A DNA stretch of 64,000 nt from Hyphomicrobiales bacterium (GTDB taxonomy: Bacteria; Pseudomonadota; Alphaproteobacteria; Rhizobiales; Rhizobiaceae). Positions within the stretch are counted from its first letter, which is position 1. Each line of letters starts with the position of its first letter. The translations under genes and the position numbers were made by a program. This document shows, in pieces, positions 30,868-39,612 of this stretch. The stretch is from positions 144,335 through 208,334 of the forward strand of contig UBKJ01000004.1 of NCBI GenBank assembly GCA_900465915.1, written 5' to 3'. Below the pieces are notes generated by a model that was given only the letters and a program-made list of their open reading frames with translations, did no database searches and had not been told where the DNA came from.

Positions 30868-30905
30868 AGCCGTCACCACACGCCAACAGCAGCGGAGAGT
30901 GACAA

Positions 30906-31727
30906 ATGACCATCAGAACAAAGCCCGTCGCCCTGATCACCGGGGCCTCCTCCGGCATGGGCCGGGATTTCGCCTTGCGGCTTCTCGCCGAAGGCTACGC
31001 CGTCTACGGCGCGGCGCGCCGCGTCGAGCGCATGGCGGAGATCGAGGCCGCGGGCGGCGTGGCGCTCGCCATGGACGTGACCGACGACGCGGCCATGACG
31101 GCGGTGGTCGAGCGGATCATGCGCGAACAGGGGCGGATCGACGTGCTCATCAACAATGCCGGCTACGGCCAGTACGGCGCGCTGGAGGACGTGCCCGTCG
31201 AGGCGGGCCGCCGGCAGATGGAGGTGAACCTGATCGGCGCGGCAAGGCTGACGCAGCTCTGCCTGCCGCATATGCGGGCGCGCAGATCCGGCAAGATCTT
31301 CAATATTTCATCGATTGGGGGAAAGCTGGCGCTGCCGCTCGGCGGCTGGTACCACGCCTCGAAATTCGCGCTGGAAGGTTTTTCGGACGCGCTGCGCAAC
31401 GAGGTGCGCCGGTTCGGGATCGACGTGATCGTCATCGAGCCGGGCGGCATCGAGACCGAATGGGGTGGGATCGCCGCGACGGAGGCGGAGCGCTATTCCG
31501 GCGCGGGAGCCTATGCGCCGCTGGTCGCCCTGTTCCGCAAGGCGGTGGCGGGCGACCGCAAAATGCCGCCGCCGGGCGTCATCACCGACCTAGTCGTGCG
31601 GGCGCTGAAGGCGAAGCGCCCCAAGACCCGCTATCACGCCGGGCTGATGGCGACGCCGATGCTTTTCCTGCGCCGCCATCTGTCCGACCGCTTGTTCGAC
31701 CGGATGCTCATGATGGCGCTGCGATGA
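30906..31727 (+). CDS. Short-chain dehydrogenase under MerR control
   Basis: The 273-residue oxidoreductase has TGASSGMGRD (residues 13-22), NNAGYGQYG near 90, and the catalytic YHASKFALEG. After strand 2 it has AARRVERM, basic residues that suggest NADP preference. It belongs to the classical SDR group often annotated as oxidoreductase or SDR family NAD(P)-dependent; the substrate is unknown. GGAGAG precedes the start. It diverges from merR and is convergent with the helicase gene 15 bases away; no hairpin was seen there. Confidence 0.9.
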   Translation: MTIRTKPVALITGASSGMGRDFALRLLAEGYAVYGAARRVERMAEIEAAGGVALAMDVTDDAAMTAVVERIMREQGRIDVLINNAGYGQYGALEDVPVEAGRRQMEVNLIGAARLTQLCLPHMRARRSGKIFNISSIGGKLALPLGGWYHASKFALEGFSDALRNEVRRFGIDVIVIEPGGIETEWGGIAATEAERYSGAGAYAPLVALFRKAVAGDRKMPPPGVITDLVVRALKAKRPKTRYHAGLMATPMLFLRRHLSDRLFDRMLMMALR

Positions 31728-31742
31728 CGGCGCGGGAGATTC

Positions 31743-33626
31743 TTATTCGCCGCGACGCTTCTTGGCGTCGAAGCTCTTAGCGGGCTTCTTGAAGCCGTCT
31801 TTCTTGAAGTCGCCCTTGGGCTTGTCCCAGCCGCCGCTCCTGGGCGCGTCGCGGAAGTCGCTCCGGGAATCGCCCTTGAAATCGCCCTTGAACTTGTCGC
31901 CGCGCGGCTTGAAGCCCTTGCCGTCGCGGCGGCCGGCGTCGTCGCCGGCTCCGGGAACGGCGGGGCGGATGGTCAGGCCCTTCTCGCCCGTGCCGCCCTC
32001 GGCCACCGACTGGCGGAACTCGTCGGCCTTGGAGGCGGCGATCTCGAAGCGGGTTTCGTTGTCGAAAATCTTGATCGACCCCACGTCGCGCTTGGTCACG
32101 TCGCCGGCCTTGCAAATCAGCGGCAGCAGCCATTTCGGATCGGCGCGATGCTTGCGGCCGGCCGAAATCGAGAACCAGACGCCGTCGAACTTGGCGTTGC
32201 GGTCGAAGCGCTCTCCCGGCTCGCCGCGCTCGCGATTTTCAAAGCGGTCGCCCCTATGGTCGCCCTTCTCGAAACGTTCCGAACGCGGCTTCCTGGCCCC
32301 GACCGGATGCACCGGCGCGTCGGAGACTTCCTCCGGCGCGGGTGCGACCGACAGTTCGCGATTGAGATAGGCCGCGGCGAGCTGCTCGGGCGTGTAGCGC
32401 TCCATCAGCGCCTTGAGCACGTCCTGATATTCCTCCTCGACCGGCTGGGCGAAGGCTTCGGAATTGAGGATGCGCTCGTTGGTCTTGGCCTGCACGGCGG
32501 CGATGCTGGGCGCGGGAATGGTCTGGGCGTCGAGCTTGGCCATCTGCAACAGCCGCTCGGCCGTGCGGCGGCGCGAGAACGGCACGACCAGCACGCAGGT
32601 GCCCTTGCGCCCGGCGCGGCCGGTGCGGCCCGAACGGTGCAGCAGGGTCTCGCCGTTGGTGGGCAGATCGGCGTGGATCACCAGATCGAGATTGGGCAGG
32701 TCGATGCCGCGCGCCGCCACGTCGGTGGCGACGCAGACGCGGGCGCGGCCGTCGCGCATGGCCTGAAGCGCGTTGTTGCGCTCGGCCTGGCTCAGCTCGC
32801 CCGACAGCGCCACCACGGCGAAGCCGCGATTGGATAGCCGGCTCGCCATATGCTTCACCGCCTCGCGGGTGGAGCAGAAGATGATCGAGTTCTGGCTGTC
32901 GTAATAGAGCAGCGTGTTGACGACGGCGTGGTCGCGCTCGTGCGGCGGCACCGGCATGGCGACATAGTCGATGTCGGCGTGCTGGCTGGTCTCGCTCTGG
33001 ACGGTGATGCGCAGCGCGTCGTTCTGGAAGCGCTTGGCCAGTTGCGCGATGGGCTTGGGCACCGTGGCCGAGAACATCAGCGTGCGGCGGTCCTCCGGCG
33101 CTTCGCCGAGGATGAATTCGAGGTCCTCGCGAAAGCCCATGTCGAGCATTTCGTCGGCCTCGTCCAGCACCACGGCGCGCAGCGCGGACATGTCGAGCGC
33201 GTTGCGGGTGATGTGGTCGCGCAGGCGGCCGGGCGTGCCGACGACCAGATGGCTCCCTCGCTCCAGCGCCCGGCGCTCGGTGCGGATATCCATGCCGCCG
33301 ACGCAGGAGGCGATGCGCGCGCCGGTGTCGGCGTAGAGCCATTCCAGCTCGCGGCGGACCTGCAAGGCCAGTTCGCGCGTCGGCGCGATGACCATGGCGA
33401 GCGGCGCGCCGGCCTCGCCGAAGCGAAGCTCGTCGCCGAGCACGGTGCGGGCGAAGGCGAGGCCGAAGGCCACCGTCTTGCCGGAGCCGGTCTGGGCCGA
33501 GACCAGAAGGTCGGCGTCGAGCGTCTCGGGAGCGAGGACCGCGGTCTGGACAGAGGTGAGCGTGTTGTAGCCACGGGCGGCTAGTGCGCCGGACAGGGCC
33601 GGAGCAATGGTTTCAGGCAGGGACAT
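31743..33626 (-). CDS. DEAD-box ATP-dependent RNA helicase (DeaD/CsdA-like)
   Basis: The 627-residue helicase has AQTGSGKT (residues 44-51), PTRELALQ, DEADEMLDMGF, SATVPK and HRSGRTGRAGRKG, then a DbpA-type RNA-binding domain (VWFSISAGRKHRADPKWLLP, about 480-550). The tail is rich in Lys, Asp, Phe and Gly (repeats of GDFKGD and KPKGDFKKDGFKK), a charged unstructured RNA-binding extension. This layout fits DeaD-like helicases that help ribosome assembly and cold growth. A possible promoter is noted just upstream. Confidence 0.92.
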   Translation of the reverse strand: MSLPETIAPALSGALAARGYNTLTSVQTAVLAPETLDADLLVSAQTGSGKTVAFGLAFARTVLGDELRFGEAGAPLAMVIAPTRELALQVRRELEWLYADTGARIASCVGGMDIRTERRALERGSHLVVGTPGRLRDHITRNALDMSALRAVVLDEADEMLDMGFREDLEFILGEAPEDRRTLMFSATVPKPIAQLAKRFQNDALRITVQSETSQHADIDYVAMPVPPHERDHAVVNTLLYYDSQNSIIFCSTREAVKHMASRLSNRGFAVVALSGELSQAERNNALQAMRDGRARVCVATDVAARGIDLPNLDLVIHADLPTNGETLLHRSGRTGRAGRKGTCVLVVPFSRRRTAERLLQMAKLDAQTIPAPSIAAVQAKTNERILNSEAFAQPVEEEYQDVLKALMERYTPEQLAAAYLNRELSVAPAPEEVSDAPVHPVGARKPRSERFEKGDHRGDRFENRERGEPGERFDRNAKFDGVWFSISAGRKHRADPKWLLPLICKAGDVTKRDVGSIKIFDNETRFEIAASKADEFRQSVAEGGTGEKGLTIRPAVPGAGDDAGRRDGKGFKPRGDKFKGDFKGDSRSDFRDAPRSGGWDKPKGDFKKDGFKKPAKSFDAKKRRGE

Positions 33627-33728
33627 GAGTGACTTTCAAAAAAGCTTCTCAAGCCGCATACCCATTGGCCGCGAACCCATGTTCACGGCCTCCCCGGCGA
33701 CTAACGAAGCGACAGAATTGCCGCCTTC

Positions 33729-33755
33729 CCTATAGGGTTAGCGACAGAAGGTCAA
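33729..33755 (-). promoter_or_regulatory. Possible promoter of the RNA helicase gene
   Basis: On the minus strand TTGACC is followed by TATAGG after 15 bases. The spacer is short, so this is tentative. It would give a leader of about 100 bases before the start at 33626. Confidence 0.3.
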
Positions 33756-33780
33756 CCGGGCACAGGCGCTATGCGCCCAT

Positions 33781-34056
33781 TCATGCAACCTTGGAGCGGC
33801 GGCGGGTCTGGTCGCCGCGGCCGGCGAGAAGGCCCAGAATCGAGATATCCTCGTCCAGCTCCTCCCAATGCAGCCCTTCGCCGCGGCCGATCAGCGCCCA
33901 GTTGCGGCGCTGGCTGGGCGTTCCCCGCAGCAGGCGGGGAAACCAGGCCAGCGGAATGGACAATTCCCGGCCATCCTCCAGCGTGACGCGAAAAAGATCG
34001 GCCGTGAAAACCACATCGACGGCCACGGGGTCGTTCTCAAGCGTCAAAGTACGCAT
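33781..34056 (-). CDS. DUF2442 domain protein
   Basis: The 91-residue product begins MRTLTLENDPVAVDVVFTAD and contains the DUF2442 pattern FRVTLEDGRELSIPLAWFPRLLRGTPSQR, continuing to WEELDEDISILGLLAG. Its function is unknown; genes of this family are often found next to DUF4160 genes as here, and such pairs have been suspected of being toxin-antitoxin-like. GGAGGC lies about eight bases before the start at 34056. It overlaps the end of the upstream DUF4160 gene by 20 bases, which implies coupled translation. Confidence 0.85.
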   Translation of the reverse strand: MRTLTLENDPVAVDVVFTADLFRVTLEDGRELSIPLAWFPRLLRGTPSQRRNWALIGRGEGLHWEELDEDISILGLLAGRGDQTRRRSKVA

Positions 34057-34279
34057 ACCATGCCTCCAGGAATGCAGCCTGATGTCGTTCGACAATCTTA
34101 TGCAATTCAGCGATCTCGTGCGCGCGCAAGCGTTTGCTCGACTCCAATTCTACAGGCTCGAGCCAGAATTTCGCAAGCCTTTCTCCCGCCGTCACATGAA
34201 CATGCGGCGGTTCTCGGGGATCGCCTTCATCGCTATAAAAGAAAAACCGATACGGACCGTCCCGCAAAAGTGTCGGCAT
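34037..34279 (-). CDS. DUF4160 domain protein
   Basis: The 80-residue protein reads MPTLLRDGPYRFFFYSDEGD, then REPPHVHVTAGERLAKFWLEPVEL, the DUF4160 signature with the E-P-P-H-V-H-V motif. Its last residues WYAYFDA overlap the start of the DUF2442 gene. No enzymatic activity is established for the family. The pair sits between polA and the helicase gene on the same strand as both. Confidence 0.88.
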   Translation of the reverse strand: MPTLLRDGPYRFFFYSDEGDPREPPHVHVTAGERLAKFWLEPVELESSKRLRAHEIAELHKIVERHQAAFLEAWYAYFDA

Positions 34280-34297
34280 CGGCTTTCTCCCTCTTTT

Positions 34298-37231
34298 CTA
34301 ATGCGCCTCGTCCCAATTATGCGCAGCGCGGGCGTCGACATGCAGCGGCACGGAGAGCGAGACCGCCGGCATGGCGGCGTGCTCCATGATGCGGCGCACG
34401 ACGGGAATCGTCGTCTCCACCTCGGCGTCGGGGGCCTCGAAGATCAGTTCGTCATGCACCTGCAGCAGCATGCGGGCGGAGAGCTTTTCCGCCGCCAGCG
34501 CGTCCTCCATGCGGATCATGGCGCGGCGGATGATGTCGGCGGCCGAGCCCTGGATCGGCGCGTTGATGGCGGCGCGCTCGTTGAAGGCGCGCACCTGCGG
34601 GTTGGAGGCGCGGATGTCCGGGTAATGGGCGCGGCGGCCGAAGATCGTCTCGACATAGCCATGCTCGCGGGCGAAGGCCTTGGTCGCCTCCATATAGTCG
34701 CGGATGCCCGGAAACCGCTCGAAATAGGTGCGGATATATTGCCCCGCCTCCTCGCGCGGGATCGAAAGCTGGTTGGCGAGGCCGAAGGCGGAGATGCCGT
34801 AGATGATGCCGAAATTGATCGCCTTGGCGCGGCGGCGCACTTCCGGCGGCATGCCCTGCACCGGCACGCCGAACATTTCCGACGCGGTCATGGCGTGGAT
34901 GTCCATGCCGTCGGCGAAGGCCTGCTTCAATTGCGGAATGTCGGCGACATGGGCCAGCACGCGCAATTCGATCTGGCTGTAGTCGGCGGAGATGAGCTTG
35001 TTGCCCGGCTCGGCGATGAAGGCGGTGCGGATCTTGCGGCCCTCGGCGGTGCGCACCGGGATGTTCTGGAGGTTCGGCTCCGACGAGGACAGGCGCCCGG
35101 TCGAGGTGGCGGCCATGGCGTAGGAGGTGTGGACGCGCTTGGTCTCAGGGTGGATGAAGCCCGGCAGCGCGTCGGTATAGGTGGATTTGAGTTTCGTCAG
35201 CTGCCGCCAGTCGACGATCTTGCGCGGCAGCGGATGGCCCTCGGCGGCGAGGTCCTCCAGCACCTGCGCCGAGGTCGACCATTGGCCGGTCTTGGTCTTG
35301 GACGCGCCGGGCAGGCTCATCTTGCCGAACAATATGTCGCCGAGCTGCTTGGGCGAGCCGATGGTGAACCTCTCGCCGGCGAGTTCGTAGATCTCGTCCT
35401 CGAAGCGGGCGGCGGCCTGGGCCAGGTCGCCCGACAGGCGCGACAGCACCTGCCGGTCCACCGAGACGCCGCGCTCCTCCATGCGCGCCAGCACGGCCAC
35501 CAGCGGCCGCTCCAGCCGCTCATAGACCGAGGTCAGGCCCTCGGCGGCAAGGCGCGGCTTCAGCACCTGCCACAGGCGCAGGGTCACGTCGGCGTCTTCC
35601 GCCGCGTAAGCCGTGGCGCGGTCGAGATCGACCATGTCGAAGCCGACGGCGCTCTTGCCGCTGCCGGCCACGTCCTTGTAGGCGATGGGCTTATGGCCCA
35701 GCCAGCGCTCCGACAGAGGGTCCATGCCGTGGCTGCCCACGCCGGCGTCGAGTACGTAGGAGATCAGCATCGTGTCGTCGAAGGAGACGGCGTCGACGCC
35801 GTGGCGGCGCATGACCAGCCAGTCGTATTTCATGTTCTGCGCGATTTTCAGGACCGAGGCGTCCTCCAGCACCGGCTTCAGCGCCGCCAGCGCCGCGTCG
35901 AGCGGAATCTGGCCCTCGACCAGGCCGCCGCCGAGCAGGTCGCCCGCGCCGGCCTTGTGCTGCAAGGGCACGTAAGCCGCGCGGCCGGGCGCGAGCGCCA
36001 GCGAGAAGCCGACCAGCTCGGCCAGCATCGGGTCGAGCGAGGTCGTCTCGGTATCGAAGCCCATCAGGCCGATCTCGGTCGCCTCGGCGAGCCAGGCCTG
36101 CAAGGTGGCGAGGTCGCGGATGCAGAGATAGGCGCCGGTGTCGATTTTTTGCGCGGTCGCCTCCGCCGCGCGCTTTTCGGCCAGCGCCCTGGGCGTGTAG
36201 CCTTCGGCGGCCGGGGCGGCGGGGACGGTAGGCGCGGCCTCGCTCTCCGCCTTGGCGGGAACGTCGAGGTCGGGGCCGTGGGCGTCCGCGCCCCAGTCGG
36301 TCTCCACCGTGCAGGGGTCGATGGCCGCGGCGTCGGTCTCGGTCGCCTCCGCGACGCGGCGGGTCAGCGAGGTGAACTCCATCGCCTTGAGGAAGCCGAT
36401 CAGCCTCGGGCCGTCCTGCGGCTCCAGCACCAGCCCGTCGAGCTCGACGTCGAGCGGCACGTCGTTTTTCAGCGTCACCAGCTCGCGCGCGATCCTGGTC
36501 TGGCCGGCGAAGGCGAGGATGTTCTCGCGGCGCTTGTTCTGCTTGATCTCGCCGGCGCGGGCGAGCAGCGTGTCGAGGTCGCCGAACTCCTCCAGCAACT
36601 GCGCCGCCGTCTTGGGGCCGATGCCGGGAATGCCGGGCACGTTGTCGGTGCTGTCGCCGGTCAGCGATTGCAGGTCGATCATCTTTTCCGGCGGCACGCC
36701 CCATTTCTCTATCACTTCGGGGATCGAGATCTGCTTGTCCTTCATGCTGTCATACATCGACACCTTGGGCGTCACGAGCTGCATGAGGTCCTTGTCGGAG
36801 GAGACGATGGTGACGTCGCCGCCCGCCGCCTCGGCCAGCCTAGCATAGGTGGCGATGAGGTCGTCGGCCTCGAAACCCTCCTTCTCGATGCAGGGCAGGT
36901 TGAAGGCGCGGGTGGCCTGGCGGATGAGGCCGAATTGCGGGATCAGGTCTTCCGGCGGCGCGGTGCGGTTGGCCTTGTAGTCGGGATAGAGCGTGTTGCG
37001 GAAGGTCTTGGACGAATAGTCGAAGATGACCGCGAAATGGGTCGGCACCACGCCGACGTCGGTGTTGCGCGCGTCCTTCAACAGCTTCCACAGCATGTTG
37101 CAGAAGCCGGAAACCGCGCCCACGGGCAGGCCGTCCGACTTGCGGGTCAGCGGCGGCAGGGCATGATAGGCCCGGAAGATATAGCCCGAGCCGTCAACGA
37201 GAAAGAGATGATCGCCTTGTTTCATGGCCAT
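34298..37231 (-). CDS. polA: DNA polymerase I
   Basis: The 977-residue enzyme fills gaps in repair and removes RNA primers. All three parts are present. The 5'-nuclease domain covers about residues 1-300 (LFLVDGSGYIFRAYHALPPL; GDSTDNVPGIPGIGPKTA). The 3'-5' exonuclease keeps its DEDD residues: GFDTETTSL near 391, QNMKYDWLV, and YAAEDADVT. The polymerase palm has SADYSQIELRVLAH near 750 and VHDELIFEAP near the end. A second ATG six bases inside (37225) is an alternative start. The proofreading site being intact sets it apart from some PolA with dead exonucleases. Confidence 0.96.
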   Translation of the reverse strand: MAMKQGDHLFLVDGSGYIFRAYHALPPLTRKSDGLPVGAVSGFCNMLWKLLKDARNTDVGVVPTHFAVIFDYSSKTFRNTLYPDYKANRTAPPEDLIPQFGLIRQATRAFNLPCIEKEGFEADDLIATYARLAEAAGGDVTIVSSDKDLMQLVTPKVSMYDSMKDKQISIPEVIEKWGVPPEKMIDLQSLTGDSTDNVPGIPGIGPKTAAQLLEEFGDLDTLLARAGEIKQNKRRENILAFAGQTRIARELVTLKNDVPLDVELDGLVLEPQDGPRLIGFLKAMEFTSLTRRVAEATETDAAAIDPCTVETDWGADAHGPDLDVPAKAESEAAPTVPAAPAAEGYTPRALAEKRAAEATAQKIDTGAYLCIRDLATLQAWLAEATEIGLMGFDTETTSLDPMLAELVGFSLALAPGRAAYVPLQHKAGAGDLLGGGLVEGQIPLDAALAALKPVLEDASVLKIAQNMKYDWLVMRRHGVDAVSFDDTMLISYVLDAGVGSHGMDPLSERWLGHKPIAYKDVAGSGKSAVGFDMVDLDRATAYAAEDADVTLRLWQVLKPRLAAEGLTSVYERLERPLVAVLARMEERGVSVDRQVLSRLSGDLAQAAARFEDEIYELAGERFTIGSPKQLGDILFGKMSLPGASKTKTGQWSTSAQVLEDLAAEGHPLPRKIVDWRQLTKLKSTYTDALPGFIHPETKRVHTSYAMAATSTGRLSSSEPNLQNIPVRTAEGRKIRTAFIAEPGNKLISADYSQIELRVLAHVADIPQLKQAFADGMDIHAMTASEMFGVPVQGMPPEVRRRAKAINFGIIYGISAFGLANQLSIPREEAGQYIRTYFERFPGIRDYMEATKAFAREHGYVETIFGRRAHYPDIRASNPQVRAFNERAAINAPIQGSAADIIRRAMIRMEDALAAEKLSARMLLQVHDELIFEAPDAEVETTIPVVRRIMEHAAMPAVSLSVPLHVDARAAHNWDEAH

Positions 37232-37550
37232 GTCTTAAAGGAAGACGCGGGCAAAGGAAATAAACGCCGTGTCAGCAGCCTGAACCATCCACGCCAAAGA
37301 CGCTTTTCATCACTCTCCGCTCACGCTTTCGTTACGGATCGTTAATGTTCCGTGCCCTTGAATAGCCATTTTTCAAACCCAGATTTTGGTCATCGACAGT
37401 TCGTCGATCGCCGGCTCTCCAACCCGTCCCCCGTTGGACGCCGGTCGCGGCGGTGACCTCATTCCCCTCTCCAGGTCGCCGCTTGAGTGTAGCGACATGG
37501 CCGTTACGGTATCCCCCCCTCACCGTAACGGCCGGTCGTCCCCTCCCCCC
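37232..37550. other. Gene-free spacer upstream of polA
   Basis: No gene is seen in these 319 bases. They hold a 12-base inverted repeat (listed separately), T-rich patches near 37320-37385 where the polA promoter would be expected on the minus strand, and a GTTAA at about 37337. No promoter is clear enough to mark. Confidence 0.5.
37499..37533. repeat. 12-bp perfect inverted repeat
   Basis: GGCCGTTACGGT (37499-37510) and ACCGTAACGGCC (37522-37533) flank an 11-base C-rich loop. It lies 17 bases beyond the lipoprotein stop on the minus strand. No T tract follows on either strand, so a Rho-independent terminator is uncertain; it could protect the 3' end or bind a protein. Confidence 0.6.
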
Positions 37551-38045
37551 TCACCGAACATCGCAATTGGCCGCCGAGCGCGTCGTCCCGTCGGGATTGA
37601 ATTCCTTCGGATTGGCGTCGTAGAACGGCCCCGTCACCAGCGGCTCCGCCGGCAGGACCGACTGGTCCTGGTCGGACCTGACCGACGTCTCCAAGCTTTG
37701 CAGCGCCGATCCGTCCGCGGCCCGCACCCGGATCGCCACGCGATATTGCCGGTCCTTGACGATGCAGCGGACCGGCGGGGTTTCGAGCGCCACGCTGTCC
37801 TGTCCCGGGAAGAGTTTTCGCTCGACCGCTATGGGAGCGCCGCCGGCCGGATCGTCGAAGCGGGCCGTGACGATCGCGCCCGGCTCGACCGGCCCCGCCT
37901 TGCGCAACGTCACCAGCAGCGTGGCGCGCGCGGTGCGGTAGTTGAACACCACCAGCCGCCCCGACACCTCGAACGGCCCCGCCGCCTCGCGCCGGCAGGC
38001 GGAGAGGGCGAGCAAAGCCGTCAGGAGAAGGACCGCGACCCTCAT
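37551..38045 (-). CDS. Small lipoprotein of unknown function
   Basis: The product was not recognised. It has 164 residues and begins [20 protein letters not shown], a lipoprotein signal with lipobox LSAC. Two more cysteines (VRCIVKD and AANCDVR) could form a disulphide in the periplasm. The rest looks like beta-rich secreted protein ([23 protein letters not shown]). The start at 38045 has GGGAGAGGG upstream and overlaps the stop of the upstream CGNR gene by four bases, so the two form an operon. Confidence 0.75.
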   Translation of the reverse strand: MRVAVLLLTALLALSACRREAAGPFEVSGRLVVFNYRTARATLLVTLRKAGPVEPGAIVTARFDDPAGGAPIAVERKLFPGQDSVALETPPVRCIVKDRQYRVAIRVRAADGSALQSLETSVRSDQDQSVLPAEPLVTGPFYDANPKEFNPDGTTRSAANCDVR

Positions 38046-38575
38046 GGCGCCCTCTCCCGATGGTAATGACGGCGCGCCTTGGCGCGGTTGCCGCACACCG
38101 TCATGTCGCACCAGACGCGGCTGTGGTTGCGGCTGCGGTCGAGGAACAGCCAGCCGCAATTGGCGCAGATTTTCAGCCGCTCGCCGTCCTCGCACAAAAG
38201 CCGCAGCGCCGAGCGCGCCGTCGCCGCCTCCAGCGCCCGCGGCGAGGCGGCGTGGCGCAAGGCGCCGGCGGCGGATTCCAGCAGGTCGGCCAGAAGCAGC
38301 GGATCGTCGCCGTCCGACGCGCGGTCGCGAAAGCAGGCGTCGACCGCCTCGCGCAGGCGCAGGAAGCGCGCGACATTGGCCTCCGGCACGGGGTCGAGGG
38401 ATGCTGCGGCGTCGGCGGAAAGCGCGCTCGCCGCAGCCGCAAAGGCGTCGCGCTGCGCCGGGTCGGCGAAACGGTCCGCGCAGCGGGCGGGATCGCTGCG
38501 CAGAATCACGCTGTTGGCGACGTCCAGCGCCAAGGCGCCGCCGGAGAAACGATGCGGGGTCCAGGAAAAGCTCAT
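38042..38575 (-). CDS. CGNR zinc-finger (ABATE-domain) putative transcriptional regulator
   Basis: The 177-residue protein has the N-terminal ABATE-type domain ([12 protein letters not shown]) and a C-terminal CGNR zinc finger: [20 protein letters not shown]-x5[11 protein letters not shown], with four cysteines placed to bind zinc. Proteins of this kind are presumed DNA-binding regulators. It diverges from a LivH-like permease; a 10-base inverted repeat stands between them. The downstream lipoprotein gene overlaps its end. Confidence 0.87.
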   Translation of the reverse strand: MSFSWTPHRFSGGALALDVANSVILRSDPARCADRFADPAQRDAFAAAASALSADAAASLDPVPEANVARFLRLREAVDACFRDRASDGDDPLLLADLLESAAGALRHAASPRALEAATARSALRLLCEDGERLKICANCGWLFLDRSRNHSRVWCDMTVCGNRAKARRHYHRERAP

Positions 38576-38580
38576 GCAGT

Positions 38581-38616
38581 ATTATAACTGGTAAAATGCG
38601 TTTTGACAGTTATAAT
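38581..38616. promoter_or_regulatory. Inverted repeat between CGNR regulator and permease
   Basis: ATTATAACTG (38581-38590) and CAGTTATAAT (38607-38616) are exact inverse copies with a 16-base spacer that contains TTTTGACA at its right end. The left arm begins six bases from the CGNR start codon. It is probably the operator of this divergent pair. Confidence 0.65.
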
Positions 38617-38637
38617 TCACGGCTGGGAGAACCCGGC

Positions 38638-39534
38638 ATGGCCTATCTTCTGCAGCAATTCGCCAACGCCGCGCCGCAGGCGGCCGCCTATGCGCTGCTG
38701 GCCTTCGGCTATGCGGTGAGCTTCGCCGTCGTCCGCCGCGCCGACGTCAGCTACGGGGCGCTGGCGGCCTTCGCCGGGCAATTGCTGATCCTGTTCACCG
38801 GCTTCGGCTGGAACGTGTTGTGGCTGACCCTGCCGGCGGCGCTGGCGGTGGGGGCCTTCGGCGCGCTCGCCTATACGCTCGGCGCGGGGGCGGCGATCGG
38901 GCGGCTGGTGCTGCGGCCGCTGAGCCGCGCCTCGTCCAACATGGCCATGGTGGCGGCGCTGGGCGTGACCATCGTATTGATGGAGAGCGCGCGGCTCGCC
39001 GCCGGCGCGCGCAGCCTGTGGCTGCCGCCGCTGCTGCAACAGCGCGTGGTGTTCTGGCGCGGCGCAGACGGAGCGGTGGCGCTGACCGGCATGCAGGTGG
39101 TCAACACGGTCGCCATGACCGCGCTGGTGCTCGCCGGCGGGCTCGTGCTGGCCCGCACGCGCTTCGGGCGCGACTGGCGCGCGGTGCGCGACGACGCGCT
39201 GGCGGCGCAGCTTTGCGGCGTCGACGCCGGGCGGGTGTTCCTCGCCGCCTATATGGGCGCCGTGCTGGCGGCGGCGCTGGCCGGCATGATGACCACCGCC
39301 TATTACGGCGCGATGGATTCGGGCGACGGGCTGCTGATGGGCCTCAAGATCCTGATGATCGGCGCGGTCGGCGGCTACGGCTCGCCGCTGGCCTCGGCGG
39401 GCGGGGCGGCGGCGCTGGCCTTCGCCGAGACCTACTGGACCGCCTTCGCGCCGCTGGTCTGGCGCGAGCCGGCCGTGTTCGCGGCGCTGATCTTTCTCCT
39501 CAACGTGACCCGGCGGGCGCGTCTTTCGTCATAA
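38638..39534 (+). CDS. LivH-type branched-chain amino acid ABC transporter permease, orphan
   Basis: The 298-residue membrane protein has eight or so helices and follows the LivH pattern: ALLAFGYAVSFAVVRRADVSYGALAAFAGQ near the N-terminus, and GLLMGLKILMIGAVGGYGSPLASAGGAAAL near the C-terminus. No LivM, LivG, LivF or binding protein gene is adjacent, which is unusual because these subunits normally form one operon. GGGAGA lies eight bases before the ATG; the long upstream extension of the frame is antisense to the CGNR gene. It may work with subunits encoded elsewhere. Confidence 0.85.
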   Translation: MAYLLQQFANAAPQAAAYALLAFGYAVSFAVVRRADVSYGALAAFAGQLLILFTGFGWNVLWLTLPAALAVGAFGALAYTLGAGAAIGRLVLRPLSRASSNMAMVAALGVTIVLMESARLAAGARSLWLPPLLQQRVVFWRGADGAVALTGMQVVNTVAMTALVLAGGLVLARTRFGRDWRAVRDDALAAQLCGVDAGRVFLAAYMGAVLAAALAGMMTTAYYGAMDSGDGLLMGLKILMIGAVGGYGSPLASAGGAAALAFAETYWTAFAPLVWREPAVFAALIFLLNVTRRARLSS

Positions 39535-39612
39535 TCCCACGCAAATTGGGTTTTCACTTGTCCGCGCCGGTTGTACTGTGCCGCCGGTTTTACGACTCGC
39601 AGGAAACGCTCC

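Noticed and set aside
37499-37533. A Rho-independent terminator for the lipoprotein gene
   Set aside because: The stem is perfect but no T tract follows on either strand, so it is kept only as an inverted repeat.
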